From the NCBI RefSeq assembly GCF_000687835.1, contig NZ_JHYB01000004.1, positions 1 through 64,000 of the forward strand: a stretch of DNA of 64,000 nucleotides, written 5' to 3'. This document shows positions 37,122-46,964 of the stretch, in pieces. The position numbers were made by a program, and so were the translations under genes. This DNA is from Haploplasma modicum ATCC 29102. GTDB taxonomy: Bacteria; Bacillota_I; Bacilli_A; Acholeplasmatales; Acholeplasmataceae. Below the pieces are notes generated by a model. That model was not told the DNA's origin, did no database searches, and was given only the letters and a program-made list of their open reading frames with translations. Within the stretch, counting starts at the first letter, position 1, and each line of letters begins with the position of its first letter.

Positions 37122-39149
37122 CTACTTTCTTACTATACTAATATTTTCAAATACAAACACACCTGGTAAACTCAATTTGTCTTCAATTTTTCCAAATGCA
37201 ATTTCAAACTTAACAAAATCCTTTGGATCAGTAATTGTAAAATCAATTTCAAAGTTTACGGTTTCATCTTTTAATACTTCGATATCTTTAAAATAATTTT
37301 CTAATAAAGAAGCATAATTGTCTTTTGGTAATAATGCATTAAATCTAAGGGTTCTAGCTACATTTGCTGTAATAGAGACTTTGAATGTATATGTTCCAGA
37401 TAGTAATTTTGGAATCATATAGTAATAATGTGGCATATATGAGGCATCACCTACACTATCAACATTTATTGTCAATTTATTTTGTTCTCTTTCTGCTGTT
37501 GCAAATACTGTTTCTCCAGCATTTTCAATAATGTGTCCATGAACTGTTTCACCATTTAACTGATATCCTTGTTCTCTAAAATCAGTAACAAACATTACTT
37601 TTTCTAAAACTACATTAGAAATTATTACTTTTCCTAATGCGGCATTTTGTGTATTACCAACCTCGAAAACAAGTTTTCCAGAAGTTGTTGTTTCTTCATT
37701 TACTTTAAATGTGAATGTAAAACTCTTATTAGTTGTTGTTAATCCTAATCCTTCTTGTTTTTCTAAATAATTTAAGAACCATGGATCTTGTGTTAAAGGT
37801 ACACCTAATGCAACATTTATATCTCTTGCTACTGTAGATCTAGCATTAAATGTTAATTGATATGTAACATTGTATTCTAGTCTAAAACCTTCTTGGAATA
37901 CTTGTAAATCCCATGGGTTTGCACCTAATCCTGTTATATCAAGAACTAATTCTTCATTTTCAACTTTCATTTCTAAATGGTTTCCTTCTTCCCATTTTTC
38001 CCAACCTGTTAAACCTTCTTTAAAATCACCATTTTGAATAACATTACCAAATTCAGCTGAAAAATCTTTAATTGTAACTGTTCTTGTAGCTGTTGTCTCA
38101 TTCCCTGCTTGATCAGTTACCATATAAGTAATTGTATAAACTGCATCAGCAATATTTGTATCAACGCTCTCAACTACTTCATCATTCAATTTAATACTTA
38201 TAATATCAATTAAATTGCTTATATCACCATCATTGTTGTCTGTTGCTACCACGCCTGTAAGTGGATTAAATTCCGATCCTAATTGAATTTCAACATCATT
38301 AACACCTGATGTAAACATTGGAGGTATAGTGTCTTCTTGTTCTTCGGTTTCAACAATACTAATATTCTTTAACCAAACTGTTGTATCAACTTTCTTTCCA
38401 GCAACTGGTCCAAATTCAAAAATTAAGCCCCCATTTTGATTGTCTATTGTATGCTTAAATGAATATTCAAATTTGTTCCATTCTGTTGTAATTGTACGTT
38501 TTTCATCTTGACTTGGATGGAAATGTACGAACCAAGGTGCTTGTGATAACAACTCACCTGATTGTAAATTAATTGTTTTTTCTTCTAATGCTTTTGCTTC
38601 GAAACTAATTTTATATGTTTTACCTTTTTCAAAAGGAACTAACATTTGTGAAATTCGAGGTTCATGTGTTTCATTACCTGCTGTAATTTCTAGTTTCAAG
38701 CCACCTTGATCTTCAGAAACATTTACTGTTCCACCGGCATTTTCATATTTTTCCCAATATGCAATGCCATCTTGTAGTAAACCATCACCACGTTCTGGTT
38801 TCAATACTGTAATTGTTCTCCATGGTTGAGCTAAAACTACTTTCCCCCCAAGATCTACTCTTACTTCATATCTAACTTTTATTTCCCCTGGTATATCTGT
38901 ATTAACATCACCATTTTCCTTATTTAGTTGATTTGAAGTTGATGTAATTGTAATACGATCAGTATAATCAGTACCATCATCACCCATAGCCTTTACACCA
39001 GTTAAAGCATTAAATGTTGTCCCTGGTTCAACTTTAATATCTTCAATCCCAGTAATTTCAATACTTGTAAGTTTTTTTCCACAAGCAAATAATACAAGTG
39101 TTAAAACTAAAGTACTTAAGATAACTAAAAATCTTTTTTGTAATTTCAT
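37122..39149 (-). CDS. Surface lipoprotein with carbohydrate-binding (CBM4/9-like) and Ig-like domains
   Basis: A 675-residue lipoprotein (lipobox LVLFACG, Cys about 23). Domain order: a short DUF5011/Ig-like strand set (IEITGIEDIKVEPGTTFNAL), a CBM4/9-like jelly roll (LLQDGIAYWEKYENAGGTVN, about 125-270), a second Ig-like domain (IPPMFTSGVNDVEIQLGSEF, about 275-360), a second jelly roll (NVIQNGDFKEGLTGWEKWEE, about 370-515) and a third jelly-roll-like region to the C-terminus. No catalytic motif is seen, so it probably holds glucan at the cell surface. It overlaps the GH149 gene by 4 bases (ATGA). Confidence 0.85.
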   Translation of the reverse strand: MKLQKRFLVILSTLVLTLVLFACGKKLTSIEITGIEDIKVEPGTTFNALTGVKAMGDDGTDYTDRITITSTSNQLNKENGDVNTDIPGEIKVRYEVRVDLGGKVVLAQPWRTITVLKPERGDGLLQDGIAYWEKYENAGGTVNVSEDQGGLKLEITAGNETHEPRISQMLVPFEKGKTYKISFEAKALEEKTINLQSGELLSQAPWFVHFHPSQDEKRTITTEWNKFEYSFKHTIDNQNGGLIFEFGPVAGKKVDTTVWLKNISIVETEEQEDTIPPMFTSGVNDVEIQLGSEFNPLTGVVATDNNDGDISNLIDIISIKLNDEVVESVDTNIADAVYTITYMVTDQAGNETTATRTVTIKDFSAEFGNVIQNGDFKEGLTGWEKWEEGNHLEMKVENEELVLDITGLGANPWDLQVFQEGFRLEYNVTYQLTFNARSTVARDINVALGVPLTQDPWFLNYLEKQEGLGLTTTNKSFTFTFKVNEETTTSGKLVFEVGNTQNAALGKVIISNVVLEKVMFVTDFREQGYQLNGETVHGHIIENAGETVFATAEREQNKLTINVDSVGDASYMPHYYYMIPKLLSGTYTFKVSITANVARTLRFNALLPKDNYASLLENYFKDIEVLKDETVNFEIDFTITDPKDFVKFEIAFGKIEDKLSLPGVFVFENISIVRK

Positions 39150-42100
39150 TTATTTTCCTCCTTTGAAATTATCACTTTTATTTTATAGATTGACTTTTGT
39201 CTAATCTTTAAAGCCCATTCATTAGTTACTCTATTCCCGTAAAACTCTTTAGTAACATTATTAATATCTGTTAAAATAACCTTAGTTATTCTAGCATTTT
39301 CACTAAATGTATCAATTAGATCCTCATTGATTATTTCTACATTTATTGTACTAAACAACATTGTACTTACTCTTTTATCTTTAAAAAATTCTTTTGAAAG
39401 TTTAGGATTAATCGTGAAGACTAGTTCATTATTATCTATACTAAATAATTTAGGTCCAAAAAACATATAACTCCACATTGATAACATTTCTGCAGTTGAT
39501 CCTGAAAGTCTAGATACAAATCCTTGTCCATGCTTTCTTTTATCTGGATTATTTGATGGAGCAATAAATGAACTATTTTCAATAGGTGAGCGACCGTAGA
39601 TTTCTGGATCCATAAAACATGTATAGTTTGTTTTAATCTCATCATAATATTCTTCGTATAGTCCTGATTTTAATATTGAATACAAATACTTATATGTCAT
39701 ATGTAAGAAATTTGATTCCCGTTCTAACCACCCTTTGGTAAATGCTTCAATTCTTCCAATTTCTGGACTTTCATTTGTAAGATCAATACTTGTTTTATAA
39801 AATTTAAATTTTTGATCATAAAGTTCACTATTTTTTATATTTTTATAGATATTTTTTGATGTCTCTATATTATCGATAGTCTTTAGTAGTCTTGCTGGTG
39901 CTTCTAAAAATGTTGGAATTGGTTTTTGTCTAAAACTAAGTGCTCTAATAAAACTACTATTTTTATCAATTAATTCATAATCTATTACTTCATAACTCAA
40001 ATATGTTGGAATAATCTCTTCAATTTTTTTTGCTTTACTAATTCCAATTTCTAAAACATTTCTAATTATTTTAATTAAATCTATTAAATTTTTCGCTTTA
40101 ATATTTTCAACTTCCAATTTGTTATCTAATAAGTTTTTTCGATACTTTTCTAAAGCATTCATTCTATTATTCCAGAAATCCAGACTTTCTGAATATTTTA
40201 TATTGCTTAAATCTTCAAATAATTTAAGAGTATCGTTAAGAATATATACATTCTTGTCATTATTATTTTCTAAATATCGTTCAACTCTTTTTACAATTTT
40301 TAAAAGTTCAATAGTCTCAGAGATTCCAGATGAGAAAATACCTGGCAATCCATTCATCGCATCATTCCATCCTGGTTTATCAGCTTCATAAGATATTCCT
40401 ATATTAAATGGATCAAGGTGAGCATATTTATTTAATATTAATGTGATCAATTTACCAATTAAATTTACTTTAATTATTTCTCCATTGGCATCTAGCAACC
40501 AATCACTTCTTTTTTCTACGTGCTCTAATGCATTGTATTGTCTAATTTTTCCATCATTTGTTAAAACATATTTTAAATCCCTAGGTTTTACATATATTCC
40601 TGAATTATATATAGCATATTTAATTTCGCCAAATACAATATTATCAATTTCATCTGGATATATATTTTCAACAGAATCTATTACATCATCTAAATATGTA
40701 AAATGATCACCCCAATATCCTTCTCCAAAATTTGCCTTAACAATTGCTTTTGAGTTTTTGATAATTTCTGTTAAAGTATCTTCAACATTTATCCCATCTA
40801 ACTCAAGTATCATTGCAAGATCACCAGGAGTAAATTCATTACTTAAGACATTCATTATTCTTTCAGAGTATTTTTCGTTACCTAAGTAATTAAACTTTAA
40901 TCCTTCAATAGATAATGGATTATAACCGTCTGCTTGTATGAGTGAAGCAAATTGGAATAAGTTTGAATCCTTTAATTCTGGATGAAAATATAAATCGTTT
41001 CTTCTGTTTTGTAAAACATCTCTGAAATTACCATTTCCTTGTGAATAATATTTAGGTTCGATTGAAAAGAAGTTGTAGTCTCGCTCCAGGTCACCGTGTT
41101 TTCTCGAGTAAATATGATAACCAACTATTCCTTCTTTTGTTTCAAATATTAAGGGCATCCCACCTCTTAGAATATTGTCTAAATAATTTTGTTTCATATA
41201 CTCATCGAATAATGAAGATGACGTCTCAGTTTTAATTACATTCACTAATTCATCATGTATTCTTTCATTTTCTGTTTCTTTACCATTCAAATATTCAAAA
41301 TTATATTTCTGATTTAAATGTTTTAAGAATAATGTATCACTTGCATAACCTATTAAAGTTATAAACTCAAGTTTTTTTTCTAAATCTATAGAAAATGCAC
41401 TATATGCTGCTGGTATTTGGTTTACAGATGACTGAGTATCTTTTAATAAAACATCTAGGTCTTTTTCTATAAAACTATATGGTGTCTCTAATCCAGTATC
41501 GTATGAAAATATTAGTTTGTTATCATAAATATATTTAAAATGTTCGTTATTTTTACTAAATGTTTGATAAAAATTACCATCCACGATCGTTCCCATTTGA
41601 CTGGTATCATTTGTCGTTCCTCTTAGTTTATAGAAAAGCGAATTGTTAATCATATCAACTTGCATCCAACTTTGAAGTAAATTGGAAATTGCCTTAAATC
41701 CACCATAGTCTATACCTGCTGATAATATTTGGGCGAGTCCATCAATAAGCTCAATTTTTCTTTTTTTTCCAAAATTTTCTAATTGAACCTTTCTTATTAA
41801 ACCACCATTTTTTTCATTTGATAACGTAAAATAGGTAATTTTTATTTTTATACTTAGATCATTATTAATTTCTTCAATAACTAATTTATCACGATATATT
41901 TGCATCGTTTGATTTTTATTTGCTTTACTAAAGAATTCATAAAAAATTCCTTCAACTTTTATAAAAGTTCTAAATCCCAATCTTTGGGTATGTAAATATG
42001 AAGAGTTTGCTGGAAAAAATTCCATAATTGCACCATTTTTATCTTTACTACCAAATGATGAAATTGCTTGTCCACGATTTACATAAAAAGACCAAATTGG

Positions 42101-42190
42101 AACCCCCATTGTTCCGGCAATACCGCTCAAAAAGCTTGAGAATGTTTTCTTACTTTGATAATCTTTTATTTCATAACCATTACTAAACAC
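39146..42190 (-). CDS. GH149-like beta-1,3-oligoglucan phosphorylase
   Basis: A 1014-residue cytosolic enzyme of the GH94/GH149/GH161 phosphorylase group. The N-terminal part has SGIAGTMGVPIWSFYVNRGQ, the middle YSQGNGNFRDVLQNRRND (about 383-400) and GEGYWGDHFTYLDDVIDS (about 489-506). GWNDAMNGLPG (about 607-617) aligns with the catalytic DWND region of GH94 general acids. RSPIENSSFIAPSNNPD and LSGSTAEMLSMW lie near the C-terminus. Its size and motifs fit GH149, enzymes that split beta-1,3-gluco-oligosaccharides with phosphate, giving glucose-1-phosphate. The start codon is GTG with AGGAGG before it, and a LacI-type palindrome lies just upstream. Confidence 0.82.
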   Translation of the reverse strand: MFSNGYEIKDYQSKKTFSSFLSGIAGTMGVPIWSFYVNRGQAISSFGSKDKNGAIMEFFPANSSYLHTQRLGFRTFIKVEGIFYEFFSKANKNQTMQIYRDKLVIEEINNDLSIKIKITYFTLSNEKNGGLIRKVQLENFGKKRKIELIDGLAQILSAGIDYGGFKAISNLLQSWMQVDMINNSLFYKLRGTTNDTSQMGTIVDGNFYQTFSKNNEHFKYIYDNKLIFSYDTGLETPYSFIEKDLDVLLKDTQSSVNQIPAAYSAFSIDLEKKLEFITLIGYASDTLFLKHLNQKYNFEYLNGKETENERIHDELVNVIKTETSSSLFDEYMKQNYLDNILRGGMPLIFETKEGIVGYHIYSRKHGDLERDYNFFSIEPKYYSQGNGNFRDVLQNRRNDLYFHPELKDSNLFQFASLIQADGYNPLSIEGLKFNYLGNEKYSERIMNVLSNEFTPGDLAMILELDGINVEDTLTEIIKNSKAIVKANFGEGYWGDHFTYLDDVIDSVENIYPDEIDNIVFGEIKYAIYNSGIYVKPRDLKYVLTNDGKIRQYNALEHVEKRSDWLLDANGEIIKVNLIGKLITLILNKYAHLDPFNIGISYEADKPGWNDAMNGLPGIFSSGISETIELLKIVKRVERYLENNNDKNVYILNDTLKLFEDLSNIKYSESLDFWNNRMNALEKYRKNLLDNKLEVENIKAKNLIDLIKIIRNVLEIGISKAKKIEEIIPTYLSYEVIDYELIDKNSSFIRALSFRQKPIPTFLEAPARLLKTIDNIETSKNIYKNIKNSELYDQKFKFYKTSIDLTNESPEIGRIEAFTKGWLERESNFLHMTYKYLYSILKSGLYEEYYDEIKTNYTCFMDPEIYGRSPIENSSFIAPSNNPDKRKHGQGFVSRLSGSTAEMLSMWSYMFFGPKLFSIDNNELVFTINPKLSKEFFKDKRVSTMLFSTINVEIINEDLIDTFSENARITKVILTDINNVTKEFYGNRVTNEWALKIRQKSIYKIKVIISKEENK

Positions 42191-42204
42191 TTTTTCCTCC
42201 TATT

Positions 42205-42220
42205 AAGAAATCGATTTCTT
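42205..42220. promoter_or_regulatory. LacI-family operator before the GH149 gene
   Basis: AAGAAATCGATTTCTT is a perfect 16-bp palindrome with a central CG, 4 bases upstream of the ribosome site. It matches the operator at 46935-46950 at 13 of 16 positions. No clear -35/-10 pair is seen here. Confidence 0.75.
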
Positions 42221-42261
42221 CTTTTCAATATGCAGTTATTTTTTTAAATTAACTTAAGAGA

Positions 42262-43278
42262 TTATTTTTCAAGTGTTGTTTCCCGTACAACTAGTTCTAC
42301 TGGAATTCTAATAATCTCTTCTTTATTGCTTTCCCTATTTTCAATATTTTCGATTAAATCATGTGCTGCCTTTTCTCCTAGCCTTTTTCTATCTTGTCTA
42401 ATTGTAGTTAAAGGTGGGGTAAAATGCTTTGCCATCGAAATATCATCATAGCCTATTACTTGTATATCATTTGGCACATTTATATTTTTATCATTGAGTG
42501 CTTTTAAAACTCCAAGTGCCAAGTCATCACTACAGCAAAAAATTATTTCTGGTTTTACTTTATTTTCCAAGACTTTTAATGTCGCATTGTAACCTGATGT
42601 AAATCCAAATCCGTCAGCGTATATTGCAGATGTTTTTTCAAGATTATATTTTTTATAATTTTCTTCAAAAACCTCTGTTCTTTCTTTAAACGCTTTTGAT
42701 GTTTTAGGACCAGAAATCATTGCAATTTTTTTTAGTTTCAGTTTTTTCTCGATATAATCTAAGACAAGTTCAACACCGGATCTATTATCACTAATGACTG
42801 TATGCAAATTCTTTATTATAAAGTCATTTGATACACATGGTATATTACTATTTACTACTTCTAATATCTCATTATCTTGATAATTACCTACTACTATATA
42901 CACACCATCAACGCGTTTATTTAAACACCATTCATAGTATGACATTTTATTTTTTCCTAACTTTCTAACTATAAAGTTCAACTCATACCCTCGGTCTTCA
43001 GCATAATTTTTAAAGTGCTGTAAAATACTTGAGAAAAATGGATGTTCAAGCCCAATATTTAAATCTTCACTAAAAATAACACCAATGATATATGTTCGCT
43101 TTGACTTTAGTATTCTTGCACTTGCTGATGGAACATATCCAACCTCATCAATATATTCTAAAACTTGCTTTCTAGTTTTTTCACTTACGCTTCCTGTATT
43201 ATTAATTACTTTAGAAATTGTTCCAGGAGATAAATTTAGATCATTTGCTATTTCATAAATTGTAACCCGTTTACTCAT
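42262..43278 (-). CDS. LacI-family transcriptional repressor of the glucan locus
   Basis: A 338-residue regulator. The N-terminal helix-turn-helix reads VTIYEIANDLNLSPGTISKV, then the hinge region YVPSASARILKSKRT. The sugar-binding domain contains FSEDLNIGLEHPFFSSILQ, ISDNRSGVELVLDYI, KPEIIFCCSDDLALGVLKAL and VIGYDDISMAKHFTPPLTTI. Such proteins leave the operator when a sugar or sugar phosphate binds. I chose the ATG at 43276-43278 because MSKRVTIYEIA is the usual family start; alternatives at 43296 and 43305 are poorer. It lies between the GH16 and GH149 genes and likely binds the two 16-bp palindromes, one of which follows the main promoter. Confidence 0.92.
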   Translation of the reverse strand: MSKRVTIYEIANDLNLSPGTISKVINNTGSVSEKTRKQVLEYIDEVGYVPSASARILKSKRTYIIGVIFSEDLNIGLEHPFFSSILQHFKNYAEDRGYELNFIVRKLGKNKMSYYEWCLNKRVDGVYIVVGNYQDNEILEVVNSNIPCVSNDFIIKNLHTVISDNRSGVELVLDYIEKKLKLKKIAMISGPKTSKAFKERTEVFEENYKKYNLEKTSAIYADGFGFTSGYNATLKVLENKVKPEIIFCCSDDLALGVLKALNDKNINVPNDIQVIGYDDISMAKHFTPPLTTIRQDRKRLGEKAAHDLIENIENRESNKEEIIRIPVELVVRETTLEK

Positions 43279-43282
43279 TAAA

Positions 43283-44005
43283 TCAACTCTTTTCATATAC
43301 CTCAACCGAGGAAATTTTTAATATTGCTGGAAAAATACTATCATCTATTTTTCCTCCCCATGTCCCACCAATTGCTAAATTAAGAATTAAATAATATGGT
43401 TTATTGTAGGGCCACTCTTTATTAGAATCATTTGTTTCTTTCTTAAATTCCACTCTTTTAATCCCATCTACATAATATTCAATGCTCTGTTCATCCCATC
43501 TTATTTCATAATTGACAAATTTGTCATAAATATTTTCAATTCTTTCAAAATGTGTTTTTTGTGTATTTATTTTATGATTATACTTTTCACTATGCAAAGA
43601 GTAATGAATAATAAAAGGGTCTTTGCCAACATGTTCCATAATATCAATTTCACCGCAAAGTGGCCATGGCTCTTTTTCTTTTTGAATCGAATCAGGTAAT
43701 AGCCAAATTGCTGGCCATGTTCCTCTACCTTTTGGTAGTTTAGCCTTAACAACTATTTTTCCATATTGAATTGATTTTTTACCGTATGTTGTTAATTTAG
43801 CTGAAGTATAGTTTTTATTTTCGTAATCTTCTCTTAAGGCTACGATATGTAAAACTCCATCTTTAATATACGCATTTTTTAAATCATTTGTATAATATTG
43901 ACTCTCTTGATTACCAAATCCCCAACCTCCTGTTTCTAGGTTCCAAGTATTTTCATCAGGTTTTCCATCAACTTTAAATTCATCTTTCCAAACTAATTTA
44001 TACAA
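43283..44005 (-). CDS. GH16 beta-1,3-glucanase without signal peptide
   Basis: A 240-residue GH16 enzyme consisting of the catalytic domain only. It shows WKDEFKVDGKPDENTWNLET at the start, AKLPKGRGTWPAIWLLPDS, the catalytic CGEIDIMEHVG (ExDxxE, about 130-140) and YLILNLAIGGTWGG. Without a signal peptide it should stay in the cytosol and shorten imported laminari-oligosaccharides for the phosphorylases. It is thus complementary to the lipoprotein GH16 of the same operon. The start is a TTG at 44003-44005, 6 bases after GGAGGG inside the cupin gene's end. Confidence 0.93.
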   Translation of the reverse strand: MYKLVWKDEFKVDGKPDENTWNLETGGWGFGNQESQYYTNDLKNAYIKDGVLHIVALREDYENKNYTSAKLTTYGKKSIQYGKIVVKAKLPKGRGTWPAIWLLPDSIQKEKEPWPLCGEIDIMEHVGKDPFIIHYSLHSEKYNHKINTQKTHFERIENIYDKFVNYEIRWDEQSIEYYVDGIKRVEFKKETNDSNKEWPYNKPYYLILNLAIGGTWGGKIDDSIFPAILKISSVEVYEKS

Positions 44006-44414
44006 TCATTTCCCTCCATTTTTTCTGCATTTCATATTTTATTTCAGAAGTTAAATATATTCGATTTGAATTATGATCACTTGTATCTTCTTGTTCTATT
44101 ATTAATAATTTTGTATTCGGAGAAAGAACATGACTATGATAAATATTTTTAGGTATATTGTAAATTTTATTTGGTTCAAGATTAACTATTTCTATTTTTT
44201 TTAATTGCTCATCTTGAAAGTCCATAAGTATCATTTGACAACTTCCAGATAATAGTACAAAAACTTCATCTGTCATATTATGTGCCTCTACATAATCAAT
44301 ATTTTCAATTTTGAGTTCATTTGCAAAATTCAGCATGGCAACCCGCCATTCTTTATAACTCATTAACTTTGCATATCCACTGTTGTTATACTCATAAATT
44401 TCAATTAAACTCAT
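43998..44414 (-). CDS. Cupin-domain protein
   Basis: A 138-residue single-domain cupin. Motif 1 is EAHNMTDEVFVLLSGSCQMI (about 45-64), giving His and Glu metal ligands; motif 2 is IPKNIYHSHVLSPNTKLLII (about 88-107). Cupins include isomerases, epimerases and sensors, and I cannot tell which this is. It overlaps the GH94-like gene by 14 bases and the GH16 gene by 8, so it is made together with glucan enzymes. A role in handling a sugar intermediate or an anomer is possible (inference). Confidence 0.82.
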   Translation of the reverse strand: MSLIEIYEYNNSGYAKLMSYKEWRVAMLNFANELKIENIDYVEAHNMTDEVFVLLSGSCQMILMDFQDEQLKKIEIVNLEPNKIYNIPKNIYHSHVLSPNTKLLIIEQEDTSDHNSNRIYLTSEIKYEMQKKWREMIV

Positions 44415-46920
44415 CCAGATACACCTCTACATTTTCTCCTATTTCTTTGAACACTCTATCATTAGTTTCCTTATTGCCAATAACTATTTTACTTATCTGA
44501 TATTTACCAAAATCCAATTCCTTTTGATTAATATATTTAATTTTTATTTTTTTGTTTTTAATATATGTTTCAATTTCTGCAACACCATTAATAAAATCGT
44601 TTTTCACAAGTTTAGGATTAAATAATAGTTCTCCATAATTCATATTTATTCCAAAAATCTGCTCACGATATAACTTAATTAACCAACTAGCTGTACCTGT
44701 CAAGAACATATACTTTCCTTTTCCTTGATTATTATAATATTCTGGTACACCTGCTAGGACTTGGCTTTCTTCTTTTAATGCCTGATTTAATAGGGTCATA
44801 ACAGCTTCATTCCCATAATTTACTAAATCGTAGTTATATAATCCGTATGTATACATTGTAGCCATATGGCAAAATACTGCACCATTTTCTTTATGACCAT
44901 AAGCAAAACCATAAGCTCTACCCATATTAGTTAATATTTTTTTGTAATCACTATTTAAGCGATATCCACCAATTTTATTATCAAACAATTTATCTCTTGT
45001 TGCTTCTGCCACCTTAATAGCGAAATCTTTACTAGGTATATTATTCATTAAAGCCATTGTTTGAGCTGTTAATGACATTGTTTTTTCTGAATCTAAAAAA
45101 TTCCCATCATTGTCTACATAACTTTGATAATATTGATTATTAATAATTGCCTTTTGTAAAATAGTCTCTTCTCTTTTTGAAGCAAGAGATTTTAATTTAT
45201 TAGAAAGAATATTTTTATCAATATTTACTTTATTCAATCCCTTGTTGCTTGATACTTCGTTAAAGTAGTCAAAAATATTAAACTCTTCATTAACCAACTT
45301 GGAAAGTGATTCAAATATCTCAATATTACTTTGATCAATTTTACTTAATATATCAGCAAGAACTCTCAAGTTTTCCAAATAAAACATTGTAAAAGGTATT
45401 GTCTCACCTTTTTTGTTTGCCATGTCCAATCCATCATTCCAGTCTGCATCTTCTAATCTCGTGAAACCATGTTCACCAATATTAAAGTATCCAATTAAGT
45501 TTTGTAATAACAAATGTTCTAGTATTGTTCCTTCATATACCTTGCCATTTAACATTAAAATATTATTATCACTTGATGTAGGTTTTTTCATCTTTGAATA
45601 ATGTGTGAAACCATCTTCAAAATATTTTTGTTTTTTGAATAAAATATCTAAGTCACCAGTTTCATCAATATATAGTTTTGTGGTTAACAAGGGCCAAGCA
45701 CCATGATCAGACCAAACTCTAACTATTTGATTTCTATCAGACTTGAATTCACCAACTTTTTCCCCAATTATTGTTGCATTTGATCCATCGATACGAACAC
45801 CAGCAAAATTTTCATAAATTGATTCGGATACAGATTTATCTGCAGAATATATTAAAGACAATAGATCTTGCCATAAGTCTCTCCATCCTCTTCCACCATG
45901 TCCATAATCATGATGAGGGAGATATGAGTTCCCTAAATATCTTCTTAGAATTGGCTGTAATGTAACCCATTTTAATTGATCAATTCTTTTTTCACTCTCA
46001 ACATTAAAATTAATATAATTATTTAATTCTTTATAAAAATTTTTAACGTTTTTTAGTTCTTTTTTAATGTTTTCAAAATTACTATATTTATTTATATTAT
46101 TATTTATTTTTTCTATTTCATCTTCAACACCAATAATAATTGAATAATTAACCTCTTCGCCTGGATTTAAATTAACATTTTCAAATCTCATAGCACCCAT
46201 ACATTCATATCCCTTAATTATTGAGCCTACATTATATTTACTAGATTTCAATCCTTTAGGATACATCATTGTACCACCGGAGATATATTCATCAATAATT
46301 GGAATATAATTTGATACCTTTGCCTTATCACAAAAACTATGAACACTATAAATAACATCGTTTAATTTATGTCCTCTTTCATCAAATGTCAATGTCGGTT
46401 TATTAATAATTCCATTTTCTACGACTTCAACAATATTTAGCAATGAAGTAACATGTCTGTGATCATGTATATTTTCAGGACTTCTAGAATACATCGGAAC
46501 CGATGTAACAGCTTCTAAACTAATGATTTTTTTTGAAGTATTAACTATTCTTACCAAATGAATTTCCACATTTTCATTTATTGAAATAAACGAGGTTGTT
46601 TCCATCTTTATTTTCTCATTATTTCTAGTAATTACTTGAGATAATTTATCTACTTCATATTCGAAACTTTCATTTAATTGTTTTTCTGTTTGTCCGTTAA
46701 GATCGAGTCTTTCACCATCTACATAGAAAATAATATTTCTTTTGTTCGACAAGTTAAACAAACCCAATTCACTAATTGGCTCAAGAGCATAATTATAATA
46801 TCCTTTTTTTAAATCCCCCGACAAATAAGGTGTGACAGAACCTACTAAACCTTTTAGATTTACAAGTGGTAAGTAATATCCCTGATTATAATTAATAGTT
46901 TTCTTTATTTTTTCCCCCAT
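44401..46920 (-). CDS. GH94/GH161-like glycoside phosphorylase
   Basis: An 839-residue cytosolic phosphorylase. Motifs: HGGRGWRDLWQDLL (about 341-354), IVRVWSDHGAWPLLTTKLYI (about 399-418), the catalytic region EDADWNDGLDM (about 490-500, DWND general acid) and GRAYGFAYGHKENGAVFCHM, followed by EYYNNQGKGKYMFLTGTASW. Family members split beta-linked gluco-oligosaccharides with phosphate. The laminarinase neighbours suggest laminaribiose or longer beta-1,3-oligosaccharides, as for laminaribiose phosphorylase of Acholeplasma laidlawii. Assignment between GH94 and GH161 is open. It is the first gene of the glucan operon with a strong promoter and LacI-type operator. Confidence 0.85.
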   Translation of the reverse strand: MGEKIKKTINYNQGYYLPLVNLKGLVGSVTPYLSGDLKKGYYNYALEPISELGLFNLSNKRNIIFYVDGERLDLNGQTEKQLNESFEYEVDKLSQVITRNNEKIKMETTSFISINENVEIHLVRIVNTSKKIISLEAVTSVPMYSRSPENIHDHRHVTSLLNIVEVVENGIINKPTLTFDERGHKLNDVIYSVHSFCDKAKVSNYIPIIDEYISGGTMMYPKGLKSSKYNVGSIIKGYECMGAMRFENVNLNPGEEVNYSIIIGVEDEIEKINNNINKYSNFENIKKELKNVKNFYKELNNYINFNVESEKRIDQLKWVTLQPILRRYLGNSYLPHHDYGHGGRGWRDLWQDLLSLIYSADKSVSESIYENFAGVRIDGSNATIIGEKVGEFKSDRNQIVRVWSDHGAWPLLTTKLYIDETGDLDILFKKQKYFEDGFTHYSKMKKPTSSDNNILMLNGKVYEGTILEHLLLQNLIGYFNIGEHGFTRLEDADWNDGLDMANKKGETIPFTMFYLENLRVLADILSKIDQSNIEIFESLSKLVNEEFNIFDYFNEVSSNKGLNKVNIDKNILSNKLKSLASKREETILQKAIINNQYYQSYVDNDGNFLDSEKTMSLTAQTMALMNNIPSKDFAIKVAEATRDKLFDNKIGGYRLNSDYKKILTNMGRAYGFAYGHKENGAVFCHMATMYTYGLYNYDLVNYGNEAVMTLLNQALKEESQVLAGVPEYYNNQGKGKYMFLTGTASWLIKLYREQIFGINMNYGELLFNPKLVKNDFINGVAEIETYIKNKKIKIKYINQKELDFGKYQISKIVIGNKETNDRVFKEIGENVEVYLDEFN

Positions 46921-46934
46921 AAATCCTCCTATTA

Positions 46935-46950
46935 AGGAAACCGATTTCCT
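46935..46950. promoter_or_regulatory. LacI-family operator at the head of the glucan operon
   Basis: AGGAAACCGATTTCCT is a 16-bp palindrome with one mismatched pair. It lies 14 bases downstream of the -10 box, so bound repressor would block initiation or elongation. Confidence 0.82.
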
Positions 46951-46964
46951 AATCTTTCACATCC

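Noticed and set aside
46935-46950. CcpA cre site in place of a dedicated LacI operator
   Set aside because: cre consensus (WTGNAANCGNWNNCW) fits poorly, and the same palindrome appears next to the local LacI gene, so a dedicated regulator is the simpler reading.
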